From NCBI RefSeq assembly GCF_025460765.1, contig NZ_JAMWEG010000010.1:62001-126000 (forward strand): a DNA stretch of 64,000 nucleotides. The letters run 5' to 3'. This document shows positions 33,707 through 41,417 of the stretch, piece by piece. Below the pieces are notes generated by a model that saw only the letters and a program-made list of their open reading frames with translations, was not told where the DNA came from and searched no databases. How positions within the stretch are numbered: position 1 is the stretch's first letter; each line of letters starts with the position of its first letter. A program made the position numbers and the translations under genes. The stretch is from Micromonospora sp. MA102. GTDB taxonomy: Bacteria; Actinomycetota; Actinomycetes; Mycobacteriales; Micromonosporaceae.

Positions 33707-34369
33707 GTGCCCCGCCCGACGGCCGCGCGGGTCCACGAGCACATCCCGGCGGCGGTCCAGCTCGTGGTGATGGCGCTGGTCGGCGTCTTCGCCGCCGCTG
33801 CCGCCGCCGCCATGCTCGCACCGGTCCTCGCTCCGCTCGTCGGCTGGGACGGCGCCGCGTTGAGCTGGCTCATCCTCCAGTGGGGGCGGCTGTCCCGGCT
33901 GGACGCGGTCCGGACCGCACGGTTGGCGAAGCTTGAGGATCCCAACCGGGCGACACGCGACGCCCTGCTGCTGGCCGCCTGCCTGGCCAGCCTGCTGGCG
34001 GTCGGCCTGGTGCTGACCACCGCGCACAACGTCCCGCCCGGACTGCCCCGGGACCTCTACGGAGGGCTCGGTGTGCTGAGCATCCTGGTGTCCTGGTTCG
34101 TGGTGCACACCGTCTTCACCACCCGGTACGCCCGCCTGTACTACAGCGGCGAGCCGGGCGGGATCGACTTCCACCAGGCCGAGCCGCCCTGCTTCTCCGA
34201 CTTCGCCTACGTCGGCTTCACGGTCGGCGCGACCTTCCAGGTCTCCGACACCGACCTGTCCAGCTCCGAGATGCGCCGCACGGCGCTGCGGCACCTGCTG
34301 CTGTCCTACCTGTTCGGCGCGGTCATCATCGCCGCCACGGTGAACCTGCTCGCCAGCCTCGCCCAGTGA
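33707..34369 (+). CDS. DUF1345 membrane protein
   Basis: 220 residues from a GTG at 33707, 9 nt after the DUF2795 stop. Five hydrophobic helices; the conserved motif FAYVGFTVGATFQVSDTDLSS with the following basic TALRHLLLSYLFGAVIIA identifies DUF1345. The function of the family is unknown. Likely co-transcribed with the DUF2795 gene. Confidence 0.88.
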   Translation: MPRPTAARVHEHIPAAVQLVVMALVGVFAAAAAAAMLAPVLAPLVGWDGAALSWLILQWGRLSRLDAVRTARLAKLEDPNRATRDALLLAACLASLLAVGLVLTTAHNVPPGLPRDLYGGLGVLSILVSWFVVHTVFTTRYARLYYSGEPGGIDFHQAEPPCFSDFAYVGFTVGATFQVSDTDLSSSEMRRTALRHLLLSYLFGAVIIAATVNLLASLAQ

Positions 34370-34400
34370 GCGCGCCCCGGGTAGGCCCCCCAGGCAGGCG

Positions 34401-34435
34401 GGCGCCCCGGGTCACGAACCGCGACCTGGGGCGCC
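34401..34435. terminator. Hairpin terminator
   Basis: GGCGCCCCGGGTC (34401-34413) pairs with GACCTGGGGCGCC (34423-34435), 13 bp with one G-T wobble and a 9 nt loop. It lies between the DUF1345 gene and the convergent gene ending at 34626. The other ~190 nt of this 256 nt gap show only a small CGCCCG/CGGGCG hairpin. Confidence 0.65.
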
Positions 34436-34625
34436 ACGCAGCACCTGTCCCCGCCGGTCCGCGCCCGAACCGGGTCGCGACCGACAGGCGGTGGATGTTC
34501 GCCCGAACCGGGCGGGCATCGCTGCCACGATCATCATACGACAGGGCATCAGCCGAACGGGTGAGTATCGCGTTATTGTGGCCCGCGGCACGTCCCGCTC
34601 CCGACGACGACCCCGGCTCGGCGCG

Positions 34626-35318
34626 TCATCCGCCGCGCCGCGACCTGGAACCGTCGGCCGTCACCTCGGCGTACCGCTTCTCCAGATCCACCCGCGCCAG
34701 CGCCCCGACCAGCCAGGCCAGGCGCTCCGACTCGCCGCTGCCGGCCAGCCCCGCCAGGTCGTCGGCGGAGCGGCCCAGCCCCAACCGGCGGGCCGCCGCG
34801 AGCGCCCGCCGGTCGGCCACCGGCGCCACCTCGCGCCACACCGCCTGCACCTCGCGGAGGAACAGGTCCGCGACCTCGTCGTCCACACCGGGCAGCCCGG
34901 TCAGCAACCGCCGCTCCCGGCCCGGATCCTGGTGCGCCTCGGTGCGCAGCCGGCGCAGGTCCCCCCGGTACGCGTCGACCACGTTCTGCGCCAGGTCACC
35001 GAGCGTGGCGGCCAGCGCGTCCACATCACCGCGCTGGCCCGCGGCGCGCAGCACACGGACCCGGTCGGCGTGCAACGAACGGGCGAGCCGGGCCGCGCTG
35101 TCCCAGCCGGCGTCCCGCAACCCCGTCGCCGCGTCGATCGCCTTGTGGAAGTCGCCCCGCCGGGCCAGCAGAACGGACAGGTAGAGCACCTGGAACAGCT
35201 GGGACGGGTTGTTCGTGACCCGGAACCCGTACCGTTCGGCGAACCCCCGGTCCCCGGCGAGCCGGCGGACCAGCCGCTTCTTGTCCTCGATACTGGAAAT
35301 CGCACTGGTGGTGGGCAT
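34626..35318 (-). CDS. HhH-GPD (endonuclease III)-like protein lacking the catalytic lysine
   Basis: 230 residues. The C-terminal half has the helix-hairpin-helix glycosylase layout: LLTGLPGVDDEVADLFLREV, then VADRRALAAARRLGLG, matching LPGVGxKTA...VDxHVxRV of endonuclease III. The catalytic Lys of the hairpin is replaced (DDEVADL), the Asp (VADRR) is kept, and the iron-sulfur Cys loop is absent. The N-terminal half, ending SLHADRVRVLRA, is helical. A binding-only or diverged DNA-repair relative is likely. I am fairly sure of the fold, not of the function. Confidence 0.6.
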   Translation of the reverse strand: MPTTSAISSIEDKKRLVRRLAGDRGFAERYGFRVTNNPSQLFQVLYLSVLLARRGDFHKAIDAATGLRDAGWDSAARLARSLHADRVRVLRAAGQRGDVDALAATLGDLAQNVVDAYRGDLRRLRTEAHQDPGRERRLLTGLPGVDDEVADLFLREVQAVWREVAPVADRRALAAARRLGLGRSADDLAGLAGSGESERLAWLVGALARVDLEKRYAEVTADGSRSRRGG

Positions 35319-35350
35319 GCCCGCCGTCTACCCGGGGCGGGCCGGGGCAT

Positions 35351-36322
35351 TCAGCCGACCATGCCGCCGCGCCGGTCCCGCGCCTTGAGCCGGGTGGTGG
35401 GCAGCGCCGGGGCGGGCAGCGGAGGCGCCGCGTCGTCGGCGACCGTGCCGAACCGCCGGCCCGCCATCCAGTCCTCGCGGGCGGCCACGACCTCCTCGTG
35501 CGAGCGGCCAACGAAGTTCCACCACATCACCAGCGGCTCCTCGAACGGGGTGCCGCCGAGCAGCAGCAGCCGGCTGCCCGGGGCGGCCCGCAGGGTCAGC
35601 GCGTCCCGGCCGACGCCCAGGTAGAGCAGCGCGCCGGGGGCGAAGGCCACGCCGTCGACCTCGGCGGAGCCGGACATGGCGAGCAGCCCGTACTCGAAGT
35701 CGCGGCGCAGCGGCAGCGTGGCCGGCGCCGGCCCGCGGACCTCGAGCTGCGCGCCGACCAGCGGCGTGTGCACCACGGCCGGGGAGCGTTCCCCGCCCAC
35801 CTCGCCGACGAGCAGGGTGACGTCCAGGTCGCCGTCGCGCCACCGGGGCAGCTCGGCGTGATGGGCGAAGTCGGCAGCGCCGCCCCGCGCGGGGTCCGGC
35901 AGCGCCACCCAGAGCTGCACGCCGTGCATCACCGGCGGATGCACGAGGGGTGAGCGTTCCGAGTGGGCGATGCCGTGCCCCGAGGTCATCACGTTGAGCT
36001 GGCCGGGCCGGATCGGCTGGACGTTGCCCAGGCTGTCCCGGTGCAGGATCTCACCGTCGAGCAGCCAGGTGACCGTCTGCAGCCCGGTGTGCGGGTGCGG
36101 CGGCACCTCCATGCCGGGGCGCTCGGCCACGTCGTCCGGTCCGAAATGGTCGACGAAGCACCAGGCGCCGACCAGCCGCCGCTGCCGCTGTGGCAGCAGG
36201 CGACGCACCGTCGTGTAGCGCCCCAACGGCACGTCGTGGCCGGGCAGCAGCACGCTGCCCGGGTCCGTGGGGCCCACGCCAGGTGGGAGGGTCTGCCCGG
36301 GCAGGGATTCGGTACGGTCCAC
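35351..36322 (-). CDS. Pirin family protein
   Basis: 323 residues from a GTG at 36322. Bicupin: VDHFGPDDVAERPGMEVPPHPHTGLQTVTW carries the metal-binding His pair and later HSE (GHGIAHSERSP), then the second cupin from PLVGAQLEV. The signature QLWVALPDPARG follows the N-domain, as in quercetinase-type pirins. Known roles include quercetin 2,3-dioxygenase activity and redox-dependent transcription control. The C-terminal tail is Pro-rich. It is a single gene between two minus-strand genes. Confidence 0.88.
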   Translation of the reverse strand: MDRTESLPGQTLPPGVGPTDPGSVLLPGHDVPLGRYTTVRRLLPQRQRRLVGAWCFVDHFGPDDVAERPGMEVPPHPHTGLQTVTWLLDGEILHRDSLGNVQPIRPGQLNVMTSGHGIAHSERSPLVHPPVMHGVQLWVALPDPARGGAADFAHHAELPRWRDGDLDVTLLVGEVGGERSPAVVHTPLVGAQLEVRGPAPATLPLRRDFEYGLLAMSGSAEVDGVAFAPGALLYLGVGRDALTLRAAPGSRLLLLGGTPFEEPLVMWWNFVGRSHEEVVAAREDWMAGRRFGTVADDAAPPLPAPALPTTRLKARDRRGGMVG

Positions 36323-36372
36323 CGCCCGACTGTACGCTCAGCCGACCGCGACGCTCACGGCGTTCCCCCCGC

Positions 36373-37317
36373 TCAGCCTGCTGAAATGCGCACCGTGTTC
36401 GCGCCGGCCGCAAGGTCGAGGTCGAGCCGGTCCCGGGCCTCGTCCCAGCCGGGTGAGCTGATGAGCTGGCCGGCGGCCACGCCGGTGCGGCGGACGTCGT
36501 ACACGGCCACCGAGCCGGCGCCGGCCGCGACCCGGACCCGGGCCGGCGACCCGCCGGGAACGGTCACGGTCAGCTCGCTGACGCCGCCGCTCACCCGTAC
36601 GGTCAGCGCGCTGCGCAACGGGGGCAGCCGCAGCCCGGTCCGGGACGCCCCGCCGGCCAGCTCGATCCCGGTCAGCCGGGCCGAATCCAGGTCGAGCTGC
36701 TGCTCGCTGACCCCGCCGGCCAGGCGCAGCCGCCAGGTCACCCGGGAGTTGAGCACCACCTCCACGGCGGCCGGCCCCGACCGGCCGTTGCCCTGGACGC
36801 GCAGCCGGACCAGGTCGCCGGTCACCTCGGGCCGCGGGGCGACGCCCGCACCGTCCGGCGCGCCGACCCGGTACAGGTCGTCGCCCAGGTCGGCGGCCCG
36901 CAGGGTGAAGCTCGCGAGGGGGTCGACCAGCTCGAAGTCGGCCTGCCGCCGGTCACCGCGCGGGGCGGTCAGCGTCTCCTCGGCCGCGGTGGTCACGCCG
37001 CCCGGCTGCCGGCCCTCCCCCGGCGGGGGACGGTGACCGTCGGCGGGGGTCAGTTCCGGCGGCGTGGACCCGTGGCCCTCGGCCGGCGCCGGATCGTGGC
37101 ACACCGAGGGCGTGGGATCGTGGCACACCGTGGGCGTGGGCGCGTGGTCCCGGGCCGGCGGGGGCGCCTCGCCGGAGAAGGCGATCCCGAGTCGGGTCGG
37201 GTGGGACAGCGTCACGACCACGGCCGCCACACCGAGCGCCACCACCAGCACGGCGGCGGCGGCCAGCAGGCGGCTGGTTCGGGACCATCCCGACCCGGTC
37301 GGCTCGGTGTCGGTCAT
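36373..37317 (-). CDS. Membrane-anchored protein with a toastrack-like beta domain
   Basis: 314 residues from the ATG at 37317, with GAGGGG about 8 nt upstream. A short cytoplasmic head, one membrane helix (about 16-40), a Pro/His-rich linker containing a duplicated CHDPTP unit, and a C-terminal ~150-residue domain of short beta repeats (LRLAGGVSEQQLDL, GIELAGGASRTGLRL, VRVSGGVSELTVTV, RVRVAAGAGSVAVY). This repeat style matches the toastrack/LiaF-type domains that sit outside the membrane. A cell-envelope sensing or adhesion role is possible. No operon partner is clear. Confidence 0.6.
   Translation of the reverse strand: MTDTEPTGSGWSRTSRLLAAAAVLVVALGVAAVVVTLSHPTRLGIAFSGEAPPPARDHAPTPTVCHDPTPSVCHDPAPAEGHGSTPPELTPADGHRPPPGEGRQPGGVTTAAEETLTAPRGDRRQADFELVDPLASFTLRAADLGDDLYRVGAPDGAGVAPRPEVTGDLVRLRVQGNGRSGPAAVEVVLNSRVTWRLRLAGGVSEQQLDLDSARLTGIELAGGASRTGLRLPPLRSALTVRVSGGVSELTVTVPGGSPARVRVAAGAGSVAVYDVRRTGVAAGQLISSPGWDEARDRLDLDLAAGANTVRISAG
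37091..37138. repeat. 24 bp tandem repeat, two copies
   Basis: GGATCGTGGCACACCGAGGG-type units at 37091-37114 and 37115-37138 differ at one base. They encode the repeated CHDPTP segment in the linker of the membrane protein. Confidence 0.75.
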
Positions 37318-37390
37318 GGTTGTCCCCTCTCGCCGGTCCCCGTCGGCTGATACGTCTCCGTTCCGGGCGCAGTTCATTCCTCGGAGACGC

Positions 37391-37430
37391 CGCTGGCCGG
37401 CACCCCGTGTTTCGGGGGTGCCGGCCAGCG
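37391..37430 (-). terminator. Strong hairpin terminator after the lysozyme-like gene
   Basis: CGCTGGCCGGCACCCC (37391-37406) pairs perfectly with its complement (37415-37430) over 16 bp, with an 8 nt loop. It begins 13 nt after the stop of the secreted protein gene. Confidence 0.8.
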
Positions 37431-37442
37431 CGTTGTTCGCGG

Positions 37443-37991
37443 TCAGCTGTTCCAGTGCTGGTGGACGATGTCGGTGGCCTGCTGCTCCCACTGGGCGTAG
37501 GCGTCCGGGTAGGCCGACACCTGCACGGTCTGGGCGGCCTCGGTCAGCGGCATGGTCTCCCAGCCGTCGACCTGCTTGAGGCCCTTCTCGAACGCCAGGG
37601 TGGCGTACTCGGGGTTGGTGATCTGCTCCGGCGTGCCCCAACCCGAGCTCGGGCGCTGCTGGAACAGGCCCAGGCTGTCGTGGTCGTTGGCGTCGCCGAG
37701 GTGCCCGAGGTTTTCCAGCTTCGACTCCTGCAGGCTCGTGGCGATGGAGATGACCGCGGCCCGCTCGGGCAGGCCGGCCTTCTTCGTCGCCGCGATGATC
37801 GCCTTGGCGTTCGCGGTCTGCTCGTCGTTCAGGTCGATGTGCGACTGGGCGCCCTGCACGGTCGCCACGGCGGCCGGCTTGCCCTCGACGGGGCGGGCGT
37901 CGGCGTGGGCGGCGACGGGACCGGCGAAGACGCCACCGGTGAAGGCCAGACCAGCAATACCCAGCACGCTCTTACGCAGCATCGTGTTCAT
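37443..37991 (-). CDS. Secreted lysozyme-like (transglycosylase-type) protein
   Basis: 182 residues from the ATG at 37991, with GGAG 8 nt upstream. A Sec signal peptide (MNTMLRKSVLGIAGLAFTGG, cleavage near ADA) is followed by a ~135-residue domain starting NAKAIIAATKKAGLPERAAV with ATSLQESKLENL, HDSLGLFQQRPSSGWG, and AAQTVQVSAYPDAYAQWEQQ. It is clearly paralogous to the C-terminal domain at 8228-9070. Likely peptidoglycan hydrolysis in the envelope or outside. A strong terminator follows. Confidence 0.8.
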   Translation of the reverse strand: MNTMLRKSVLGIAGLAFTGGVFAGPVAAHADARPVEGKPAAVATVQGAQSHIDLNDEQTANAKAIIAATKKAGLPERAAVISIATSLQESKLENLGHLGDANDHDSLGLFQQRPSSGWGTPEQITNPEYATLAFEKGLKQVDGWETMPLTEAAQTVQVSAYPDAYAQWEQQATDIVHQHWNS

Positions 37992-38473
37992 GGGGGTAGC
38001 TCCATTCGGGGGTTGGCGCACACGCCGATGGGGATCGGCTCAGGTGTGCGCAAGCACCGTCAGGCGCTCAAGAAAGTCTTGGGGGGATCATCCAGGCGGA
38101 CGGGGCGGGGGGCCTCTTCGTCGCGCCGGGACCATGTACAACGACCGGCCGGCCACCATCATTCCCGGCGGCTGGGGCACCGCGTCGGCGGGCCGTCCTT
38201 CCTCGGTCGTGCACCAGGTATAACGACCCCCACCGGCCGGCCATTCCGCCGCCGGGATGCCGCCGGTCACTCGCCGAACCGGACACCACGCCCACCCGCG
38301 CACGGCCGGTGGAACGCCATGGGTGCATGTTCCACTCAGCGGCCGAGGCACCGCGCGAACCGGACATTCACCCACCCAGAACCCGGTGCCGGTGAACCGG
38401 ACGACGGTGATGATCCGTACCCCAGGGCGGTGACGGCGACGAGGCCGGCACCGGAACCGGAAGGGGCGTGTCC
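37992..38473. other. Regulatory intergenic region between divergent genes
   Basis: About 480 nt without a gene, between the secreted lysozyme-like gene and glutamate dehydrogenase. It contains an imperfect duplication (38119-38169 and 38202-38256), each copy with a GTCG...CGAC dyad and the motif CGTTNTACNTGGT when read on the minus strand, plus a 27 bp dyad, GTGGAAC (38309-38315) and GTTCCAC (38329-38335). Confidence 0.5.
38119..38256. repeat. Duplicated promoter/operator-like element
   Basis: Copy 1 (38119-38169) has GACCATGTACAACGACCGG then CCGGCCACCATCATTCCCGG; copy 2 (38202-38256) has GCACCAGGTATAACGACC then ACCGGCCGGCCATTCC. The offset is about 82 nt. Each contains a possible -10 in either direction (TACAAC/TATAAC on plus). 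Confidence 0.45.
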
Positions 38474-39814
38474 GTGATGCCGGAGACCGTCGAGACGGTG
38501 TTCGCGAACGTGGTCAAGCGGAACCCGGGTGAGCCCGAGTTCCACCAGGCCGTCCGGGAGGTGCTGGAGAGCATCGGGCCCGCCCTGGCCCGCCACCCCG
38601 AGTACGCGCACGCGTGCGTCATCGAGCGGATCTGCGAGCCGGAGCGGCAGGTCATCTTCCGGGTGCCGTGGGAGGACGACCACGGCCGGGTCCGGGTGAA
38701 CCGCGGCTTCCGGGTGGAGTTCAACAGCGCCCTGGGCCCGTTCAAGGGCGGGCTGCGGTTCCACCCGTCGGTCTACCTGGGAATCGTGAAGTTCCTCGGT
38801 TTCGAGCAGATCTTCAAGAACGCGCTGACCGGCCTGCCGATCGGCGGCGGCAAGGGCGGCGCGGACTTCGACCCGAAGGGCCGCTCGGACCGGGAGGTGA
38901 TGCGGTTCTGCCAGAGTTTCATGACCGAGCTGTACCGGCACATCGGCGCGCAGACCGACGTGCCGGCCGGGGACATCGGGGTGGGTGGCCGGGAGATCGG
39001 CTACCTGTTCGGCCAGTACAAGCGGATCACCAACCGGTACGAGTCGGGTGTGCTGACCGGCAAGGGGCTGGCGTACGGGGGCGCGCAGGTGCGGCGGGAG
39101 GCGACCGGTTACGGGGCGGTCTTCTTCGCCGAGGAGATGCTGCGGCAGACCGGGGACAGCCTGGACGGCAAGCGGGTGGTGGTCTCCGGTTCCGGCAACG
39201 TGGCCATCTACGCGATCGAGAAGGTGCACCAGCTCGGCGGCACGGTGGTGGCCTGCTCCGATTCGGACGGTTACGTGCTGGACGAGAAGGGCATCGACCT
39301 CGCTCTGCTCCGTGAGCTGAAGGAGGAGCGCCGGGCCCGGCTCGACGACTACGTGCGGCACGTGCCGCACGCGGTGGCGGTCTCCGGTCGTACCGTCTGG
39401 GAGGTGCCCTGCGATCTGGCGCTGCCCTGCGCGACGCAGAACGAGATCGGCGGCGCGGAGGCCGCGGCGCTGGTGGCCGGCGGCTGTATCGCGGTGGTCG
39501 AGGGGGCCAACATGCCCACCACGCCGGAGGCGGTGCGGATCCTGGGCCGGGCCGGGGTGCGGTTCGCCCCGGGCAAGGCCGCGAACGCCGGCGGGGTGGC
39601 GGTGAGCGCGCTGGAGATGCAGCAGAACGCGAGCCGCGACTCGTGGACGTTCGCCCAGTCGGAGCAGCGCCTGCGCGAGACGATGCGGGACATCCACGCC
39701 CGCTGCTGGGCCACCGCGGAGGAGTACGGCCTGCCGGGTGACTACGTGGCCGGCGCGAACATCAACGGCTTCCGGCGGGTGGCGGAGGCGATGCTGGCGC
39801 ACGGCCTGGTGTGA
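38474..39814 (+). CDS. gdhA: Glutamate dehydrogenase (NADP-type, GdhA family)
   Basis: 446 residues from the GTG at 38474; GTG at 38468 and ATG at 38477 are alternatives, and GGAAGGGG lies just upstream. Conserved GDH features: NRGFRVEFNSALGPFKGGLRF, the catalytic lysine loop GLPIGGGKGGADFDPKG, DVPAGDIGVGGREIGY, the NAD(P) turn GSGNVAIYAIEKV and PCATQNEIGG. Length and sequence fit the hexameric ~50 kDa enzymes that aminate 2-oxoglutarate with NADPH. Cofactor preference is not read directly. Ammonium assimilation is expected, with control through the long upstream region. Confidence 0.95.
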   Translation: MMPETVETVFANVVKRNPGEPEFHQAVREVLESIGPALARHPEYAHACVIERICEPERQVIFRVPWEDDHGRVRVNRGFRVEFNSALGPFKGGLRFHPSVYLGIVKFLGFEQIFKNALTGLPIGGGKGGADFDPKGRSDREVMRFCQSFMTELYRHIGAQTDVPAGDIGVGGREIGYLFGQYKRITNRYESGVLTGKGLAYGGAQVRREATGYGAVFFAEEMLRQTGDSLDGKRVVVSGSGNVAIYAIEKVHQLGGTVVACSDSDGYVLDEKGIDLALLRELKEERRARLDDYVRHVPHAVAVSGRTVWEVPCDLALPCATQNEIGGAEAAALVAGGCIAVVEGANMPTTPEAVRILGRAGVRFAPGKAANAGGVAVSALEMQQNASRDSWTFAQSEQRLRETMRDIHARCWATAEEYGLPGDYVAGANINGFRRVAEAMLAHGLV

Positions 39815-39846
39815 GCGGCCACTGTGGGCGGACCGGCCGGATCTGG

Positions 39847-39862
39847 CTGACCGTTCGGTCAG
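39847..39862. promoter_or_regulatory. TetR-type palindromic operator
   Basis: CTGACCG TT CGGTCAG: 7 bp perfect half-sites around a 2 nt centre. It ends 7 nt before the -35 of the promoter at 39870. No TetR gene lies nearby. Confidence 0.5.
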
Positions 39863-39869
39863 TCAGCGA

Positions 39870-39898
39870 TTGACACGCTTCGAGGCCCGTCCTAGGTT
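39870..39898 (+). promoter_or_regulatory. SigA-type promoter for the secreted hydrolase
   Basis: TTGACA (39870-39875), exactly 17 nt, TAGGTT (39893-39898): the best housekeeping promoter in the window. It starts an approximately 75 nt leader before the ATG at 39979. Confidence 0.75.
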
Positions 39899-39978
39899 CA
39901 GGGCGCTACCGGCCGGTAGGCATCCGTCCCGCCTGGCCGCCCCGGTCCGGGGCGGCACCCGTCCCCGGGGGAGCACCG

Positions 39979-41343
39979 ATGCTGACCTCATCCACCCGCC
40001 TCCTGCGCCGGCTGCTCGCCGCCGGCGCGACCCTCACCCTCGCGGTCGGCCTCGCCGGCGCCGCGCCCGCCGTCGCCGCCGAGCGTGACGACGGCACCCA
40101 GCCACTGCCCGGCTACACCATCAGCAATCCGCCGCTGGCACCACTGGTGATCGACGGCGCCACCACCACCGTCCGGCAGGGCGTGCACGCGCACGCCGGC
40201 TACATCATCGAGACCCCCGCCAGGTGGAACGGCGAGCTGGTGATGTGGGCGCACGGCTACCGCGGCCAGGGCACCGTGCTCTCCCCCGAGCCGCCCGCCT
40301 ACAATCTGCGGCAGCGGATGTTGGCGCAGGGGTACGCGTGGGCGTCGTCCTCCTACGACCGCAACGGCTACGACATCCGCTCCGGCGTGCTCGGCACCCG
40401 CGAGCTGGCCGACTATTTCGCCGACACGGTGAAGCGGCCCAAGCAGGTGCTCATCGCCGGCGTCTCGATGGGCGGGCACATCATCGGCCGCTCCCTGGAG
40501 CAGTACCCGGGCTACTACGACGGCGCGCTGCCGATGTGCGGGGTGCTCGGCGACCAGGAGCTGTTCGACTTCTTCCTCGACTACAACCTGGTCGCGCAGG
40601 CCCTCGCCGGGGTGCGCGCGTACCCGACGCCGGACGACTACCTGACGAACGCGGTGCCGCGGATCCAGGTGGCCCTCGGGCTGGCCGACCTGAAGCCGGG
40701 CGGCCCGGACACCACCAACGACCTCGGCAAGCAGCTGCGGGCCATCACGGTCGAGCGGTCCGGCGGCCCGCGGCCCGGCGCCGACGCCGCCTTCGCGGTC
40801 TGGAAGGACTTCCTGTTCAGCATCACCGTCACCGACGGCGGGGACTCCCCCGCCCAGCGGCCGGGCCAGCTCGCCACGAACCTGCTGACCCGGTACTCCC
40901 CCAACAGCCCGGTGAACGTCAACGCCACCGTGCAGCGGGTCGCGCCGGAGAACCTGTGGCAGCGGCTGTCCCCGACGCTGACCGAGGTGCCACGGATCAG
41001 CGGCCGGCCCACCGTGCCGGTGCTCAGCCTGCACGACCTGGGCGACCTGTTCGTGCCGTTCGGCATGGAGCAGGCCTACGCCCGCGACGTCGCGTGGCAC
41101 GGCCGCAGCCGGCTGGTGGTGCAGCGGGCGATCCGGGCCGCGCAGCACTGCGAGTTCAGCCCGGCCGAGGCCGGCGCCGCCTGGGACGACCTGGTCTCCT
41201 GGGTACGCACCGGCAAGCGCCCGGCCGGCGACGCGGTCACCGATCGGAAGGCGGTGGCGGCTCCGGACTTCGGCTGCCGGTTCAGCGACCCGGCCGCCTG
41301 GGCCGCCGGCTCGGGAACCCGTCGCCTGTACGCGCCCTGCTGA
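39979..41343 (+). CDS. Secreted alpha/beta hydrolase
   Basis: 454 residues; ATG with GGGGGAG upstream. Sec signal (basic MLTSSTRLLRRLLAAG, hydrophobic run, cleavage near AVA-AE). The hydrolase core: VMWAHGYRGQG, Ser163 in AGVSMGGH, LSLHDLGDLFVPFG (acid) and a His near RAAQHCEFSP. Cys pairs (186, 378, 424 and 454 region) suggest disulfides outside the cell. It resembles long secreted esterase/peptidase-like hydrolases of actinomycetes; substrate unknown. Controlled by a strong promoter with an adjacent palindrome. Confidence 0.88.
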   Translation: MLTSSTRLLRRLLAAGATLTLAVGLAGAAPAVAAERDDGTQPLPGYTISNPPLAPLVIDGATTTVRQGVHAHAGYIIETPARWNGELVMWAHGYRGQGTVLSPEPPAYNLRQRMLAQGYAWASSSYDRNGYDIRSGVLGTRELADYFADTVKRPKQVLIAGVSMGGHIIGRSLEQYPGYYDGALPMCGVLGDQELFDFFLDYNLVAQALAGVRAYPTPDDYLTNAVPRIQVALGLADLKPGGPDTTNDLGKQLRAITVERSGGPRPGADAAFAVWKDFLFSITVTDGGDSPAQRPGQLATNLLTRYSPNSPVNVNATVQRVAPENLWQRLSPTLTEVPRISGRPTVPVLSLHDLGDLFVPFGMEQAYARDVAWHGRSRLVVQRAIRAAQHCEFSPAEAGAAWDDLVSWVRTGKRPAGDAVTDRKAVAAPDFGCRFSDPAAWAAGSGTRRLYAPC

Positions 41344-41359
41344 CCGCCCGTCGGACCCG

Positions 41360-41399
41360 CCGCCGGCCGGCACCCGCGTCCCGGGGTGCCGGCCGGCGG
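41360..41399. terminator. Bidirectional strong hairpin terminator
   Basis: Perfect 16 bp stem CCGCCGGCCGGCACCC against its complement, 8 nt loop, between convergent genes (stops at 41343 and 41418). Its core GGCCGGCACCC is shared with the terminator at 37391-37430. Confidence 0.8.
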
Positions 41400-41417
41400 T
41401 CCGTCCGCCCGGCGGCG

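Noticed and set aside
8296..34556. A shared 16-mer GGCATCAGCCGAACGG near 8296 and 34541
   Set aside because: One match of this length is expected by chance in a 64 kb GC-skewed window, and the flanks do not match.
953..36322. Both the relic at 953 and the pirin at 36322 begin MDRTESL
   Set aside because: The rest of the two proteins is unrelated; a short chance match.
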